DNA of 64,000 nt, from positions 372,001-436,000 of the forward strand of contig NZ_LMDP01000002.1 in the NCBI RefSeq assembly GCF_001425835.1. The letters run 5' to 3'. Of this stretch, positions 1 through 7,780 are shown piece by piece. The DNA is from Afipia sp. Root123D2. GTDB taxonomy: Bacteria; Pseudomonadota; Alphaproteobacteria; Rhizobiales; Xanthobacteraceae. The number at the start of each line of letters is the position of its first letter. Positions within the stretch are counted from its first letter, which is position 1. The notes under the pieces were generated by a model, which saw only the letters and a program-made list of their open reading frames with translations, made no database searches and had not been told where the DNA came from. Both the position numbers and the translations under genes were made by a program.

Positions 1-485
1 AGGCGGGCGCTGGTTCTGATGACCCGGACAATATACTGGCGACCAAGAATGTGCGGCCTGCGCACGCCGAGCACCCGAAGCCTGGCGCGCATCGCCGCCG
101 CGACAGGCGCATCTACGCTCATGTTCGTCATAAAGGCGTAGGTGTCCGCCTGACCGGCTTTGACCAGTTCGTCGACATTCTCAAGCTCGGCGGTGAGATC
201 GCTGAGCTTCAAGGCCTTCATGGCATCGGACGTATGCTTGCACTGGACGGTGCCGATGGGCGTTGCGGCCGTTCCCGAGGGGATGAGGAAGACCGCGTCC
301 TGGCCGCCGTCCTGTGCTTCACGGAAGATCTCTACGGGTCGGCCGAGCACGACCTCGCATACCTGCGAACAAAGATCCTGAAACGCGCGCCAGCCGATGG
401 TGTGGAGCGCCAGATCGCTCCAGGGTCCGTGCGCACGGCGTTCGCGTGGCGCTGGAAGCTCGATCTGCGCGCTCTCAGTCGTCAT
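1..485 (-). CDS. Mrr-like restriction endonuclease-domain protein, C-terminus beyond window
   Basis: Only the first 161 residues are inside the window; the frame is still open at base 1. Residues about 20-95 look like a PD-(D/E)xK nuclease fold of the Mrr type: a helix, acidic residues at 52-56, GGQDAVF (D63), then a beta strand ending in the catalytic-type QCKH (81-84). Family knowledge: such domains cleave DNA and in defence proteins are often joined to a STAND or AAA NTPase; whether that is so here cannot be seen. The start is ATG at 485. It shares ATGA with the stop of the ABC ATPase gene, so the two are translationally coupled and this is the last visible gene of a five-gene operon. It is probably a DNA-cutting effector or accessory nuclease of that system. 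Confidence 0.7.
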   Translation of the reverse strand, partial: MTTESAQIELPAPRERRAHGPWSDLALHTIGWRAFQDLCSQVCEVVLGRPVEIFREAQDGGQDAVFLIPSGTAATPIGTVQCKHTSDAMKALKLSDLTAELENVDELVKAGQADTYAFMTNMSVDAPVAAAMRARLRVLGVRRPHILGRQYIVRVIRTSAR

Positions 486-2530
486 GCAGTGGCTACACCA
501 CGTAAAACACCGACCGGCATCGGATTGATTTCCTGGTCGATGACCACGCTTGTGGCGCCGAGCGGACCAAGGTCGATGTCGAGACGCCGGCCTCCCTCCG
601 TCGAGGTGCTCACCAAGCGCCGGCACAGCAGATCGGCCAGCGCGGGGTCTTCGACGGCGCAGATTATCTGGCGCCCGTCCAAGCGCAGAGCGGCGAGCAC
701 TTCGACCAGGTGAAGGGCTCTGAAATCGTCGATGTGCTGAACGGGATCGTCGAGTAGAAGGGACCTAAGCGGTGTCCACGCCCGCGCAAGATGGACCGAA
801 AGAAGGAAGGCGAGACCGGCGGCGCGACGCTGGCCGCTGCTAAAGACGAATTGCGGGTTCAACCCGTCGCCGACCTTGAGGCTCAGGAAACGTCGGACGT
901 CACCGCGGATGCTGTAGTCGATTGTCCGCCAGTCGGCGTGCGGTCGCAGGCGTTGATAGAGCTCATTGAGCAGAGGACTGATCTGAGCGAGGCGCTCGTC
1001 GATGATTTCCGCGCTGACACGTCGGACAGAGCGTTCGATTTCGCGGGCCGCTGTGACGGCATTTTGGGACTGGCTGACCGACTGCGCCAGCTTTTCGATT
1101 TCAGCGCGCAGCGCCGAGATGTTGCTTTCGATCGACGACATTCGCGAGACCGCTTGCGAGGCCTCCAGCACGAGTAGCGCGCGCTCGAGGTCGATCAACC
1201 GGTCGCGTTCTGGAGAAATGGCCTGCTCCAGCCTGTCAGGATCCGGGATGAAGCGGTGATCGAGCCCCCACTGATCGTAGAAATCCACGTGCGCCGCTTC
1301 CTGGTCGCGCAGACGCCGCAGCTCGTCCGCATGAGCTTGGATCACGGCGGTGGCTGTCTGCAACGTGAGGCTGGGTTGTCGCGCGTTCAGTTTCGCGGTG
1401 GCGAGAGCATCACGGGCGGCCTGAACGCCCGACGCCAATTTTGTAATCCGTTGACGCGCGGCGGCCAGACCGGCAGCGAATTCGTCCGATGTTCGATGGG
1501 CTGCGCATAGCGGGCAATGATCGTCGTGTAACCCGAGGCGCTCGCCATGTTCAACGAGGAGACTCAGCGACGTCGCCATCGCGTCCATCTCTTCTTCCCG
1601 CGAGAGACGTAGTTCGGCTTCCGAGACGGCTTTCTGTGCGGCCTCATGCTCGCGCTGCGCTGCTTCGTGCGCTGCCGATGCGGCCTCGCGGTTCGCCACA
1701 GCCTCGGGAGCGTTGTAGAGCGCCTGCGCCGCCGCGACCTCTCGACCGAGTTGAAGCGCTTCGCCCATCCGACCCAATCTGGCTCGTCCGTTTGCGAGCG
1801 CGCTTCGACCTGCAGCCAGACGTGCCGTCAGCTCGGTGGGCGCATCCGGCGCCGCGGCGGCGATCACCTGAAGCGCGCCGGACGCATCACCTGATCGGCT
1901 GAACGCGGCTTGTGTCTCGGACTGCTGCGTCAGTCTGTCGGCCAGTCGCGAGCGGGCAGCCTCATAGGCGGCCTCGTCTTTAGTGTGCGCGGCTTCGGCG
2001 GCAGTCACGATTTCCTTGGCTCTGCTACCGGCTTCCGATCCTTCCAATGCACCGAGCGCCGAGCGCACGAGATCAAATCGCTCCGTTTCAGTGAGATCCA
2101 GGCTGAGCGCGGCGATCCATTCGTCGCGGATGATCGACGTCCGGGTGAGCTGCCGAAGTGCGTCGTCTGGTGCAGGTCCACGGCAAAGCGCGGCGTGGAT
2201 ATCCTCCGCTGAGCGATCGGAGCCACGTTCCCGCGTCCGCGTGATGGTGAATGGGTTCCCGCTGTCGTCGATGAAAGAGGCTGTCACGTAGTGGGCTTTG
2301 GGAACACCTTCGCCGCGCCACCAAAGGTAGTCGCTGAGGCTCTCCTTCGCGGCCTTTTCGACGGCGTACTTGTCGATCGAGCCTGTGATCGCGAACTCGA
2401 CCGCATCACACAGCGTGCTCTTGCCCACGCCGTTGCGACCGGTGATGACGGTGAAGCCCCGTCCGAAATTGATCCGGACGAGATCCCTGAAGCCACGAAA
2501 GCCGCATACTTCGATGAAATCAAGCCTCAT
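482..2530 (-). CDS. SMC/Rad50-like ABC ATPase of an ABC-3C-type conflict system
   Basis: A 682-residue protein with a split ABC ATPase. Walker A is GRNGVGKST (31-39), preceded by an N-terminal strand typical of RecF/SMC proteins. The ABC signature SSGQRRA lies at about 564-570, Walker B LLLDDP at about 589-594 and a following D-loop-type HIDD. Between the halves is a long Ala/Glu/Arg-rich helical region (about 170-540) with CPLC at 339-342, like the zinc hook of Rad50. By family knowledge such ATPases sense or remodel nucleoprotein and license an effector. It starts with ATG at 2530, overlapping the stop of the middle-component gene by four bases, and its own stop overlaps the next start. The order SIR2, small protein, ABC ATPase matches ABC-three-component systems; that assignment is inference, while the ATPase call is firm. 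Confidence 0.85.
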   Translation of the reverse strand: MRLDFIEVCGFRGFRDLVRINFGRGFTVITGRNGVGKSTLCDAVEFAITGSIDKYAVEKAAKESLSDYLWWRGEGVPKAHYVTASFIDDSGNPFTITRTRERGSDRSAEDIHAALCRGPAPDDALRQLTRTSIIRDEWIAALSLDLTETERFDLVRSALGALEGSEAGSRAKEIVTAAEAAHTKDEAAYEAARSRLADRLTQQSETQAAFSRSGDASGALQVIAAAAPDAPTELTARLAAGRSALANGRARLGRMGEALQLGREVAAAQALYNAPEAVANREAASAAHEAAQREHEAAQKAVSEAELRLSREEEMDAMATSLSLLVEHGERLGLHDDHCPLCAAHRTSDEFAAGLAAARQRITKLASGVQAARDALATAKLNARQPSLTLQTATAVIQAHADELRRLRDQEAAHVDFYDQWGLDHRFIPDPDRLEQAISPERDRLIDLERALLVLEASQAVSRMSSIESNISALRAEIEKLAQSVSQSQNAVTAAREIERSVRRVSAEIIDERLAQISPLLNELYQRLRPHADWRTIDYSIRGDVRRFLSLKVGDGLNPQFVFSSGQRRAAGLAFLLSVHLARAWTPLRSLLLDDPVQHIDDFRALHLVEVLAALRLDGRQIICAVEDPALADLLCRRLVSTSTEGGRRLDIDLGPLGATSVVIDQEINPMPVGVLRGVATA

Positions 2531-3057
2531 GACGTCGCCCCTAAGATGCGAGCGATCTCTGCCGGCGTGGTTTCGCTGAGAAACGCGGTAACGGCATCCG
2601 GAGGGATGTCCTTCAGCCTGGTCCGCAGTCTTGTTTCGAAGTTGGACGCGCCGAGCAACGGCTTGGAGCGTATCGACAGTAGCGGTAGCAGCGCCTTCTC
2701 AACGTCATCAGGTGTGGTGATGGAGGCCCTCGCGATCTTTCGGGTCAAAGAGAAATCCTCTTCGATGCGCTCGATCTCGCGCCCTCGGCGCGCATCCTGA
2801 TCCGGGGTCAGGAAGACCGAATACACGTTCCACGCCTTTACTCCGGCGCCGCGCAACGAAGTGGCATGCCGAGCGAGCGCGATTTTCTGGTTCTCCTTCC
2901 AGGCGCCGAGGAGAGCGTCTGCACTGTCGAAGACGTGGACGAATCCCATCAGCGCCGCGTTTTCGAAACAGGTCACCGGGCCGGCCGAGCCGGTCCACGT
3001 CCAGGTTTCATACTGTGCGTCGCGAAGGAGGATTTCGGTTTGGGTGAAGATGTCCAT
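2527..3057 (-). CDS. ABC-3C-type middle component
   Basis: A 176-residue soluble protein. It resembles, as I recall the family, ABC-3C middle components: an aromatic-rich N-terminal segment with FEN and GFVHVF, a central K-A-W-N-V-Y segment, then an IEEDF...TRKIARA helix followed by ALLPLL. These middle components link the ABC ATPase to the effector. I place the start at ATG 3057 because its A is shared with the TGA stop of the SIR2 gene (TGATG). A more upstream start at 3099 would overlap the SIR2 gene by 43 bases. The stop overlaps the ATPase start by four bases. Family membership comes from remembered motifs and position, not from a search. Confidence 0.65.
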   Translation of the reverse strand: MDIFTQTEILLRDAQYETWTWTGSAGPVTCFENAALMGFVHVFDSADALLGAWKENQKIALARHATSLRGAGVKAWNVYSVFLTPDQDARRGREIERIEEDFSLTRKIARASITTPDDVEKALLPLLSIRSKPLLGASNFETRLRTRLKDIPPDAVTAFLSETTPAEIARILGATS

Positions 3058-4376
3058 CAGATGCCCAACGCAGCTCTTGCCCCAGGTAGGTCGTACCATT
3101 CACCTGCCGGGTCTGGACGAATGACGTCACCGGTGCGTCCGCTGCGCACGACATTGTCCGGCACGCCCAAGTCGGTCGCGCCTACCGCGACGACAATGTC
3201 GGACTGCATCGCGGCAGGCGGCTCGAGGAACTTCCCACGTAGCGTCCCGATAATGGATTGCGCCCCGTTGAGGACTCGGATGCTCCGGCCGTTCAGATGA
3301 TAACCATCGGCGCGTTGAACGGCGCCAGCCTGACGGAGCAGCAAGTGGAAAAAGCCGAGGGCTTCTGGATTTGCTGGACGCAGGAGCTTGGCCGGCTCTG
3401 CCGCCGAGACGCCTTCGGCATCCCGCCTCAGACCATAAAGGGCCTCGCTGTCGAAATTTCCGACGTCTAGCCAAGCCGGGTTACACTGAGCTCCGGTAGC
3501 TTGCTCGAAGGCGGCTCGTCCGGCGTCCAGGACCTGACGCAGGTAGTTCGATGAGAAAGCTCGACGCAGCTCGTCGAGCGCCGCAGCCCCTGACTCTTGA
3601 ACATGTTCGAACGTCACGTTTTGTGCGTGCGCGATCTCCCAGAGTTGTGGGGCCTTCTGCTCGAGCGCGTTTGTCGGCGAGAGGTCGATGACAGTCACGG
3701 ACAACGGCTGCACGTCGATCAGCGCTTCGCCGATAACGGCGTTGAGGTATTGCCAGTCAGACCAGAAGCCGACGACGAGCAGGTCCTTCTGCCGAAGGTT
3801 GGCAGCCATCCAAACTTTGCTTCGCGCAATGCGCCCCGAAATGGTTGGATCGTCGAGCTGTGAAGGCGCCCAGACCGTGGCTTGCCGATCACGGTGGGAG
3901 CAGCCATGGAATTTCAACAAGGGTGCCTGACGGATGGAATCGGCGGTGGCTTCGTCTCCGTCGAGCGAGCCGCGGAAGTCCGCGCCGTAGTCCCAAGCGC
4001 GTCGCTCGATCAGCGTGTCGTAGTTGCTCGATATGCCCGCAACGGCGGCGCGGGTAATGAGAAAATCTGCGATTGCTGCATGCCCTGCATTCGAAGGCCG
4101 CACAAAAGCGGGCCAAGGCACGAGGTGTTCGATGAAGACCGATTGTAGGGTGTTGAGGCCTGCAAAGTGCTCGGCGAGTGCCTCCAGATTGTCCCGAAGG
4201 CCGAGGTCGCAGTTCGGGTCAGATTCGAGACGGTATCTGTCGAAGCAGCGCTCAGCGACCATCCGTGCGGACGGCAGGCAGCTGGGCGGCGCCATCGACA
4301 ACCCCGCGCCGCAGACCACGAGGAGGCGGCCTGCGTTCATTGAAGCCAGAAGCCGAGCGATCGTCTGAGGGGTCAC
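3057..4376 (-). CDS. SIR2-like NAD-consuming effector
   Basis: A 439-residue protein whose first about 260 residues form a SIR2-like Rossmann domain. The NAD-binding GAGLS is at 23-27, the SSNYD motif at 116-120 and the catalytic-type FHG with His157 at 156-158. Defence SIR2 domains usually hydrolyse NAD+ to stop phage growth; that activity is inferred from the family. Residues about 270-439 match nothing I recognise; in an ABC-3C system this would be where the effector contacts the middle component. ATG at 4376 overlaps the upstream stop by four bases (ATGA) and the stop shares a base with the next start. There is no signal peptide or membrane segment, so it is cytoplasmic. Confidence 0.8.
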   Translation of the reverse strand: MTPQTIARLLASMNAGRLLVVCGAGLSMAPPSCLPSARMVAERCFDRYRLESDPNCDLGLRDNLEALAEHFAGLNTLQSVFIEHLVPWPAFVRPSNAGHAAIADFLITRAAVAGISSNYDTLIERRAWDYGADFRGSLDGDEATADSIRQAPLLKFHGCSHRDRQATVWAPSQLDDPTISGRIARSKVWMAANLRQKDLLVVGFWSDWQYLNAVIGEALIDVQPLSVTVIDLSPTNALEQKAPQLWEIAHAQNVTFEHVQESGAAALDELRRAFSSNYLRQVLDAGRAAFEQATGAQCNPAWLDVGNFDSEALYGLRRDAEGVSAAEPAKLLRPANPEALGFFHLLLRQAGAVQRADGYHLNGRSIRVLNGAQSIIGTLRGKFLEPPAAMQSDIVVAVGATDLGVPDNVVRSGRTGDVIRPDPAGEWYDLPGARAALGI

Positions 4377-4603
4377 GCGATCCCCTTTCGAGTGCCTGTC
4401 CGGCGACGAAGCACCTTCGTGGCTTGCTGCGCCATGTTGTCTAGATATTCGATTCGAACAGGCGATCTCTCCAGCAACGTTACGGTCAGCTCAAGCTTTC
4501 CGCCACTCTCTTCGTCGTAACCACGCTGCGTTACCAGATACTTATCTTCCCGCTTTTCGAGCTTTGAAACGGAAGGCTTCTTAATGTTCAAGGCAGTTGC
4601 CAT
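4373..4603 (-). CDS. small basic protein, first gene of the SIR2/ABC operon
   Basis: A 76-residue protein starting at ATG 4603, preceded by GGAAGAG six bases upstream. A longer frame upstream (to 4798) lacks a good ribosome site and would run into the CoiA-like gene. The protein is rich in Lys and Arg, with a helix-forming C-terminus (DNMAQQATKVLRRR), and has no domain I recognise. Its stop shares ATGA with the SIR2 start, so it is co-translated with the system. Possible roles are immunity, regulation or a structural subunit; none can be chosen from sequence. In the 125-base gap upstream, a TATCTA at 4688-4693 could be a -10 box, but no convincing -35 is present. Confidence 0.6.
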   Translation of the reverse strand: MATALNIKKPSVSKLEKREDKYLVTQRGYDEESGGKLELTVTLLERSPVRIEYLDNMAQQATKVLRRRTGTRKGIA

Positions 4604-4728
4604 ATTCTCTTCCGGTTGGCGTGACGCGCAGAGGCAATTAACCCCTTGCCGCCATTCTTTGTAACATGCTTCGACTGCTCGCACGATTAGATAGAGTAGC
4701 CGTGCTCGAAATTTGCCGCTGCTTGGGA

Positions 4729-6609
4729 TTATCGTCGCTTCTTCAGTACCTCCTTGGCAAGATCGACGCACTCCCTGAAAGTTGCTTCCGATACACAATG
4801 GTCTCGAGGCCTGAACTTCCTACCATTCGGCCCCAAGGAATAAGGCGAATTCAGAAAAGGTTGCGCCGCACTGCCCAATATCGTGAAAACCTCTCGCTCC
4901 AAGGTTATTCGCCACCGATGTATTTCTTCGGCCTTTGATCGCTCACGAGCACGTTTATCGACCGCATCACGCAAAAGGGCTAGCGCATGGTTCATGCCAT
5001 CCTCCCCTTCGATGGCAGCCTCTAACGGCGTCTTTCCATTAAGAAACAGATGCGCTGTTTGGATCCACAATGTCCACTCGCCTCCATGCGCGGATGCCGT
5101 CGATTGAATCCTTTGCCGGCGCCCATCCATAGCCAGACGCAGCGATTCGGCCTTTGCCAATCCCTTGGCCTCCGCTTCCAGTTTCCGTGCGTTTACCTGG
5201 CGCTCCTGCTCACGCTCTATCGGTAAGCGGAGCGCCTGAAGTACTGACATCCCATTCCGGAACATCATCGCCTCGATCTTGTGCAAGGGGGCGACCATCT
5301 CGTCGAATGTGCCATCATCGGCTTCTATCGCGGCATCAAACGATAGTCCTCCATCCTGTGGCAACTTCAGCCACTCGTCGGCGGTGAGATCACCGCTCTC
5401 TTGATCCGGTAAAGATGCCAGTATCCTTTCAATGCGTCCCGTAAGATTTGTTCTGCGGGATGCCTTGCGTTGATCGCTAGCGCGTAGATCAAGGAGTCCG
5501 TCGAACACGCTTTTGGACAGCCAATACGACCGGTGCTTTTGGAGTATCCCTCTCTCAACAAGCTTATCAAGGTACGCTTCGACCGCTCGATAAGGACTGC
5601 GGAATTGGTCATTCCGCCCTCGCGCAGCATCTTCGAGTTCAGGCCGAATGTAGTCAAAATCGGCTCTGGTAAACTTTTGCTTCTTCAGCCAGTCGAAAAG
5701 CGCCTTGTGCCGATAGGAGGAACGCTCTGCGTCTTTGGGCAAAAAGGTACGAAGAAGCGCAAATTGCCATTCCCGTTCGGTTACGCGAAATCCGCCCGCC
5801 CCACCTACTGGGCATCCGATATGAGCACCCAGCCCAATTCGGAAGAATTCTGCGTCTTCATCGGATGGTTCGACCTTGCGGCTCGCCAATTCCTTCAGGC
5901 CCGCGTCGTATCGCTGCAGACAATCCGTCACTTCCTTCTCGAATCTGAGACGTTGCACATCGAGTTTGGCTTGATGCCTCGTGCGCATAGCCTCGACTTC
6001 GGCATCTATCTTTGGATGAAAGAGCCAATGTCGTCCGGCTTTCTCTAGTACAGCTTCTTCAACATCGGACCGCGATGAATTCCTAAGAAGACGCGACAGA
6101 TCGATCTCGATCGCAGCAATTCCCTGGTTCTTAAGTTCGATTCGCTTCAACTCGTCGCATGCATGTGTCACGTAGATTTCAACAAGCAAGCGGTGTCCGG
6201 CGCGTTGGGCATAAAGGTCCGGCACTATGGTTTTAAGATGCTGCGCTTCTACGACTGCGCTGTCGAAGCGAACAAGTCCCGCCTTGTGTAAAACTACAAC
6301 CTCACCATTGAATTCGGCTCTGACCTCAGGAAGGTTGAGGCGACACTTCGTCGCAACGATCTCCTTCGCAAGCTTGTGCAATGCCGATTCCGGCGCATTC
6401 GCGCATGCATAAGAAGCCTGATGTCCAAAATGATGGGTTAAATAGTCCCCTTTTCTCGCAATGAGCGGGGTACCGCATGCTGGGCAAGTGCAGCCGCACG
6501 CAGACCCGCGTTCAACCTCCGAGACGTGTCGAATTCCGCCGTTTACATCGACACCGTAGACGAGTTTGACCTCCCTAGATGAGTATTCTGAAGATACGTG
6601 CTGGCTCAC
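4729..6609 (-). CDS. CoiA-like zinc-finger nuclease protein
   Basis: A 626-residue protein. The N-terminus has a CxxC pair (C42, C45) followed by HHFGH (59-63), the zinc-ribbon arrangement of competence-protein CoiA homologues that test whether an input is well-formed nucleic acid or protein. It is followed by a PD-(D/E)xK nuclease core: PD at 130-131, E144 in VEIYVTH and a downstream strand ending IEIDLS. The remaining about 440 residues are charged and helical and are not recognised. The start is GTG 6609 with a weak ribosome site. It lies 125 bases upstream of, and in the same direction as, the SIR2/ABC operon, so it may belong to the same defence cluster or be a separate cargo gene. Confidence 0.65.
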   Translation of the reverse strand: MSQHVSSEYSSREVKLVYGVDVNGGIRHVSEVERGSACGCTCPACGTPLIARKGDYLTHHFGHQASYACANAPESALHKLAKEIVATKCRLNLPEVRAEFNGEVVVLHKAGLVRFDSAVVEAQHLKTIVPDLYAQRAGHRLLVEIYVTHACDELKRIELKNQGIAAIEIDLSRLLRNSSRSDVEEAVLEKAGRHWLFHPKIDAEVEAMRTRHQAKLDVQRLRFEKEVTDCLQRYDAGLKELASRKVEPSDEDAEFFRIGLGAHIGCPVGGAGGFRVTEREWQFALLRTFLPKDAERSSYRHKALFDWLKKQKFTRADFDYIRPELEDAARGRNDQFRSPYRAVEAYLDKLVERGILQKHRSYWLSKSVFDGLLDLRASDQRKASRRTNLTGRIERILASLPDQESGDLTADEWLKLPQDGGLSFDAAIEADDGTFDEMVAPLHKIEAMMFRNGMSVLQALRLPIEREQERQVNARKLEAEAKGLAKAESLRLAMDGRRQRIQSTASAHGGEWTLWIQTAHLFLNGKTPLEAAIEGEDGMNHALALLRDAVDKRARERSKAEEIHRWRITLEREVFTILGSAAQPFLNSPYSLGPNGRKFRPRDHCVSEATFRECVDLAKEVLKKRR

Positions 6610-6923
6610 GAGCGTTCTACTAATCTGGATTTCATTAGGGAATCATATGATTCTCCCTTCGACAGAAAGGTTTCGGCGGCACGTCTAAATCCGTCAACCA
6701 GTTCGAGATGCGCTTCCGATAAGAGCCTCAAAAAAGCTGACGGCAGTCGTGATCGACCAGTTTCCGCCGATAACCTCCGCAAAATAGGAGTTTTCCGACA
6801 ATGGGCCAGAGACTTTCCGCTATTTTTTCCGCGAGATTGGACGAGCAGGAGCTTGCGGACGAAGTCGAACGCGCGAAAGCCGGATTTTCCGGACTGGGAG
6901 GCGCAGGCCGTAAACTGTCGCAA
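6606..6923 (-). CDS. doubtful small hypothetical ORF before the CoiA-like gene
   Basis: An open frame of up to 105 codons whose TGA overlaps the GTG start of the CoiA-like gene (GTGA). That overlap is the only support. The N-terminal half has no plausible composition or ribosome site and abuts a tRNA remnant, so a shorter real start is possible. The C-terminal half (about 45 residues ending LMKSRLVERS) is helical and charged. I recognise no family. It may be a remnant of a larger gene interrupted at the island edge. Confidence 0.25.
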   Translation of the reverse strand: MRQFTACASQSGKSGFRAFDFVRKLLLVQSRGKNSGKSLAHCRKTPILRRLSAETGRSRLPSAFLRLLSEAHLELVDGFRRAAETFLSKGESYDSLMKSRLVERS

Positions 6924-6940
6924 ACCGCAGGACTGGGTGA

Positions 6941-6961
6941 CTGGGGCGAAGGATTCGAACC
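6941..6961 (-). repeat. partial tRNA 3'-end copy (att-like remnant)
   Basis: On the minus strand this reads as a T-loop plus acceptor 3' half. It matches the tRNA-Gln 3' end (7404-7425) except for one base and one single-base gap. The rest of the tRNA is missing. Same-orientation copies of a tRNA end are what site-specific integration leaves behind, so this may be an old attachment site. Confidence 0.5.
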
Positions 6962-7335
6962 ATCAGATGGTGGAGGCCACACGCTCAACGGCGATCAACT
7001 GATAATCATTTCGTCGTTTCCTTATCAGTGAACGTCTCGATGGATTTCATCCTTCAATTATCAGCCAGCTTCGCTGGCTAACCGAATTTTCGCTTTGCAC
7101 AAGACCCGACGTCACTGAACGTCCGCTTTGGGTCAAAAGCAGACTTCTCGGCGCACAGACAAGCGCAGTTGAGATGGAAATTTCTCGCCTATCTGGCCTG
7201 CACCCAGTGCGATCGAACCGATCTCTGGCTCAACTCCTCTGAAAACTGGAATATTTTCTGCGAGGGCCAGAGAATAGCTGCCAATTTTAGTCGGGTTGGC
7301 GGGAAAACGGTCCCTGTGGAGAATACGCCCGCGCG
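6962..7335. other. gene-free segment between tRNA remnant and tRNA-Gln
   Basis: I see no credible gene here. It holds a short hairpin at about 7060-7076 (AGCCAGC-TTC-GCTGGCT) and a larger imperfect palindrome at 7121-7144 (GTCCGCTTT...AAAGCAGAC). It looks like decayed island DNA. Confidence 0.5.
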
Positions 7336-7362
7336 AAAAGCCCGCCATTGGCGGCCCTTTTT
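7336..7362 (-). terminator. intrinsic terminator after tRNA-Gln
   Basis: On the minus strand a GC hairpin (GGCCGCCA-AT-TGGCGGGC type) is followed by TTTT, about 40 bases beyond the tRNA 3' end. A-rich sequence on the other side could make it bidirectional. Confidence 0.55.
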
Positions 7363-7400
7363 CGCAACCAACGGAGAAATTCTCCTAATCACGCACTGGC

Positions 7401-7475
7401 TGGCTGGGGCGGGAGGATTCGAACCTCCGCATGGGGGAATCAAAATCCCCTGCCTTACCACTTGGCGACGCCCCA
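7401..7475 (-). tRNA. tRNA-Gln (UUG)
   Basis: A full cloverleaf is readable on the minus strand: acceptor TGGGGCG/CGCCCCA, D-arm, anticodon stem GGGGA/TCCCC with loop TTTTGAT (anticodon TTG), T-arm GGAGG-TTCGAAT-CCTCC, discriminator G and an encoded CCA. The length is 75 nt. It marks the edge of the accessory region to its left and is the probable integration target. Confidence 0.95.
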
Positions 7476-7780
7476 ACAGCATCGCGCGTTTCGGGCGGCA
7501 TGGCCCGAGACACGCTCTTTGAAATCGCTCGTTCTGAAAAGCGGCGGGACCGTAGCCGCGCCGATTCATCGTGGCGACGCCGGTCTATAAAGCATTTTCC
7601 ACCCACAAGGAAACCCGGTTTGCCGCCGGAACAGCCCCCTCCCGGCGACAAAACAGCCGTTTCGCAAGCCTGAATTCACCGCTAACCTTGCCCGAAATAG
7701 CCGTGGCGCGAGTTGAAAAACCCGCCGCTTCATGGAATCAGGGCGGGCCCGGCCCTGACCGCATAGAGAGATCGCTCAAG

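Larger units (their letters stand above)
1..7404. mobile_element. accessory (island-like) region ending at tRNA-Gln; left end outside window
   Basis: This stretch carries only conflict- or nuclease-type genes (SIR2, ABC ATPase, Mrr-like and CoiA-like nucleases) and a gene-poor tail. It ends at the 3' end of an intact tRNA-Gln gene, a usual tyrosine-integrase target. A second partial copy of the tRNA 3' end (6941-6961) lies in the same orientation. No integrase or transposase is visible, and the other boundary lies outside the window. The island reading is inference from gene content and the tRNA position; the extent is uncertain. Confidence 0.5.

Noticed and set aside
1-7400. Integrase gene for the tRNA-Gln region
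   Set aside because: No tyrosine or serine recombinase motifs are visible; only a tRNA remnant and nuclease-type genes.
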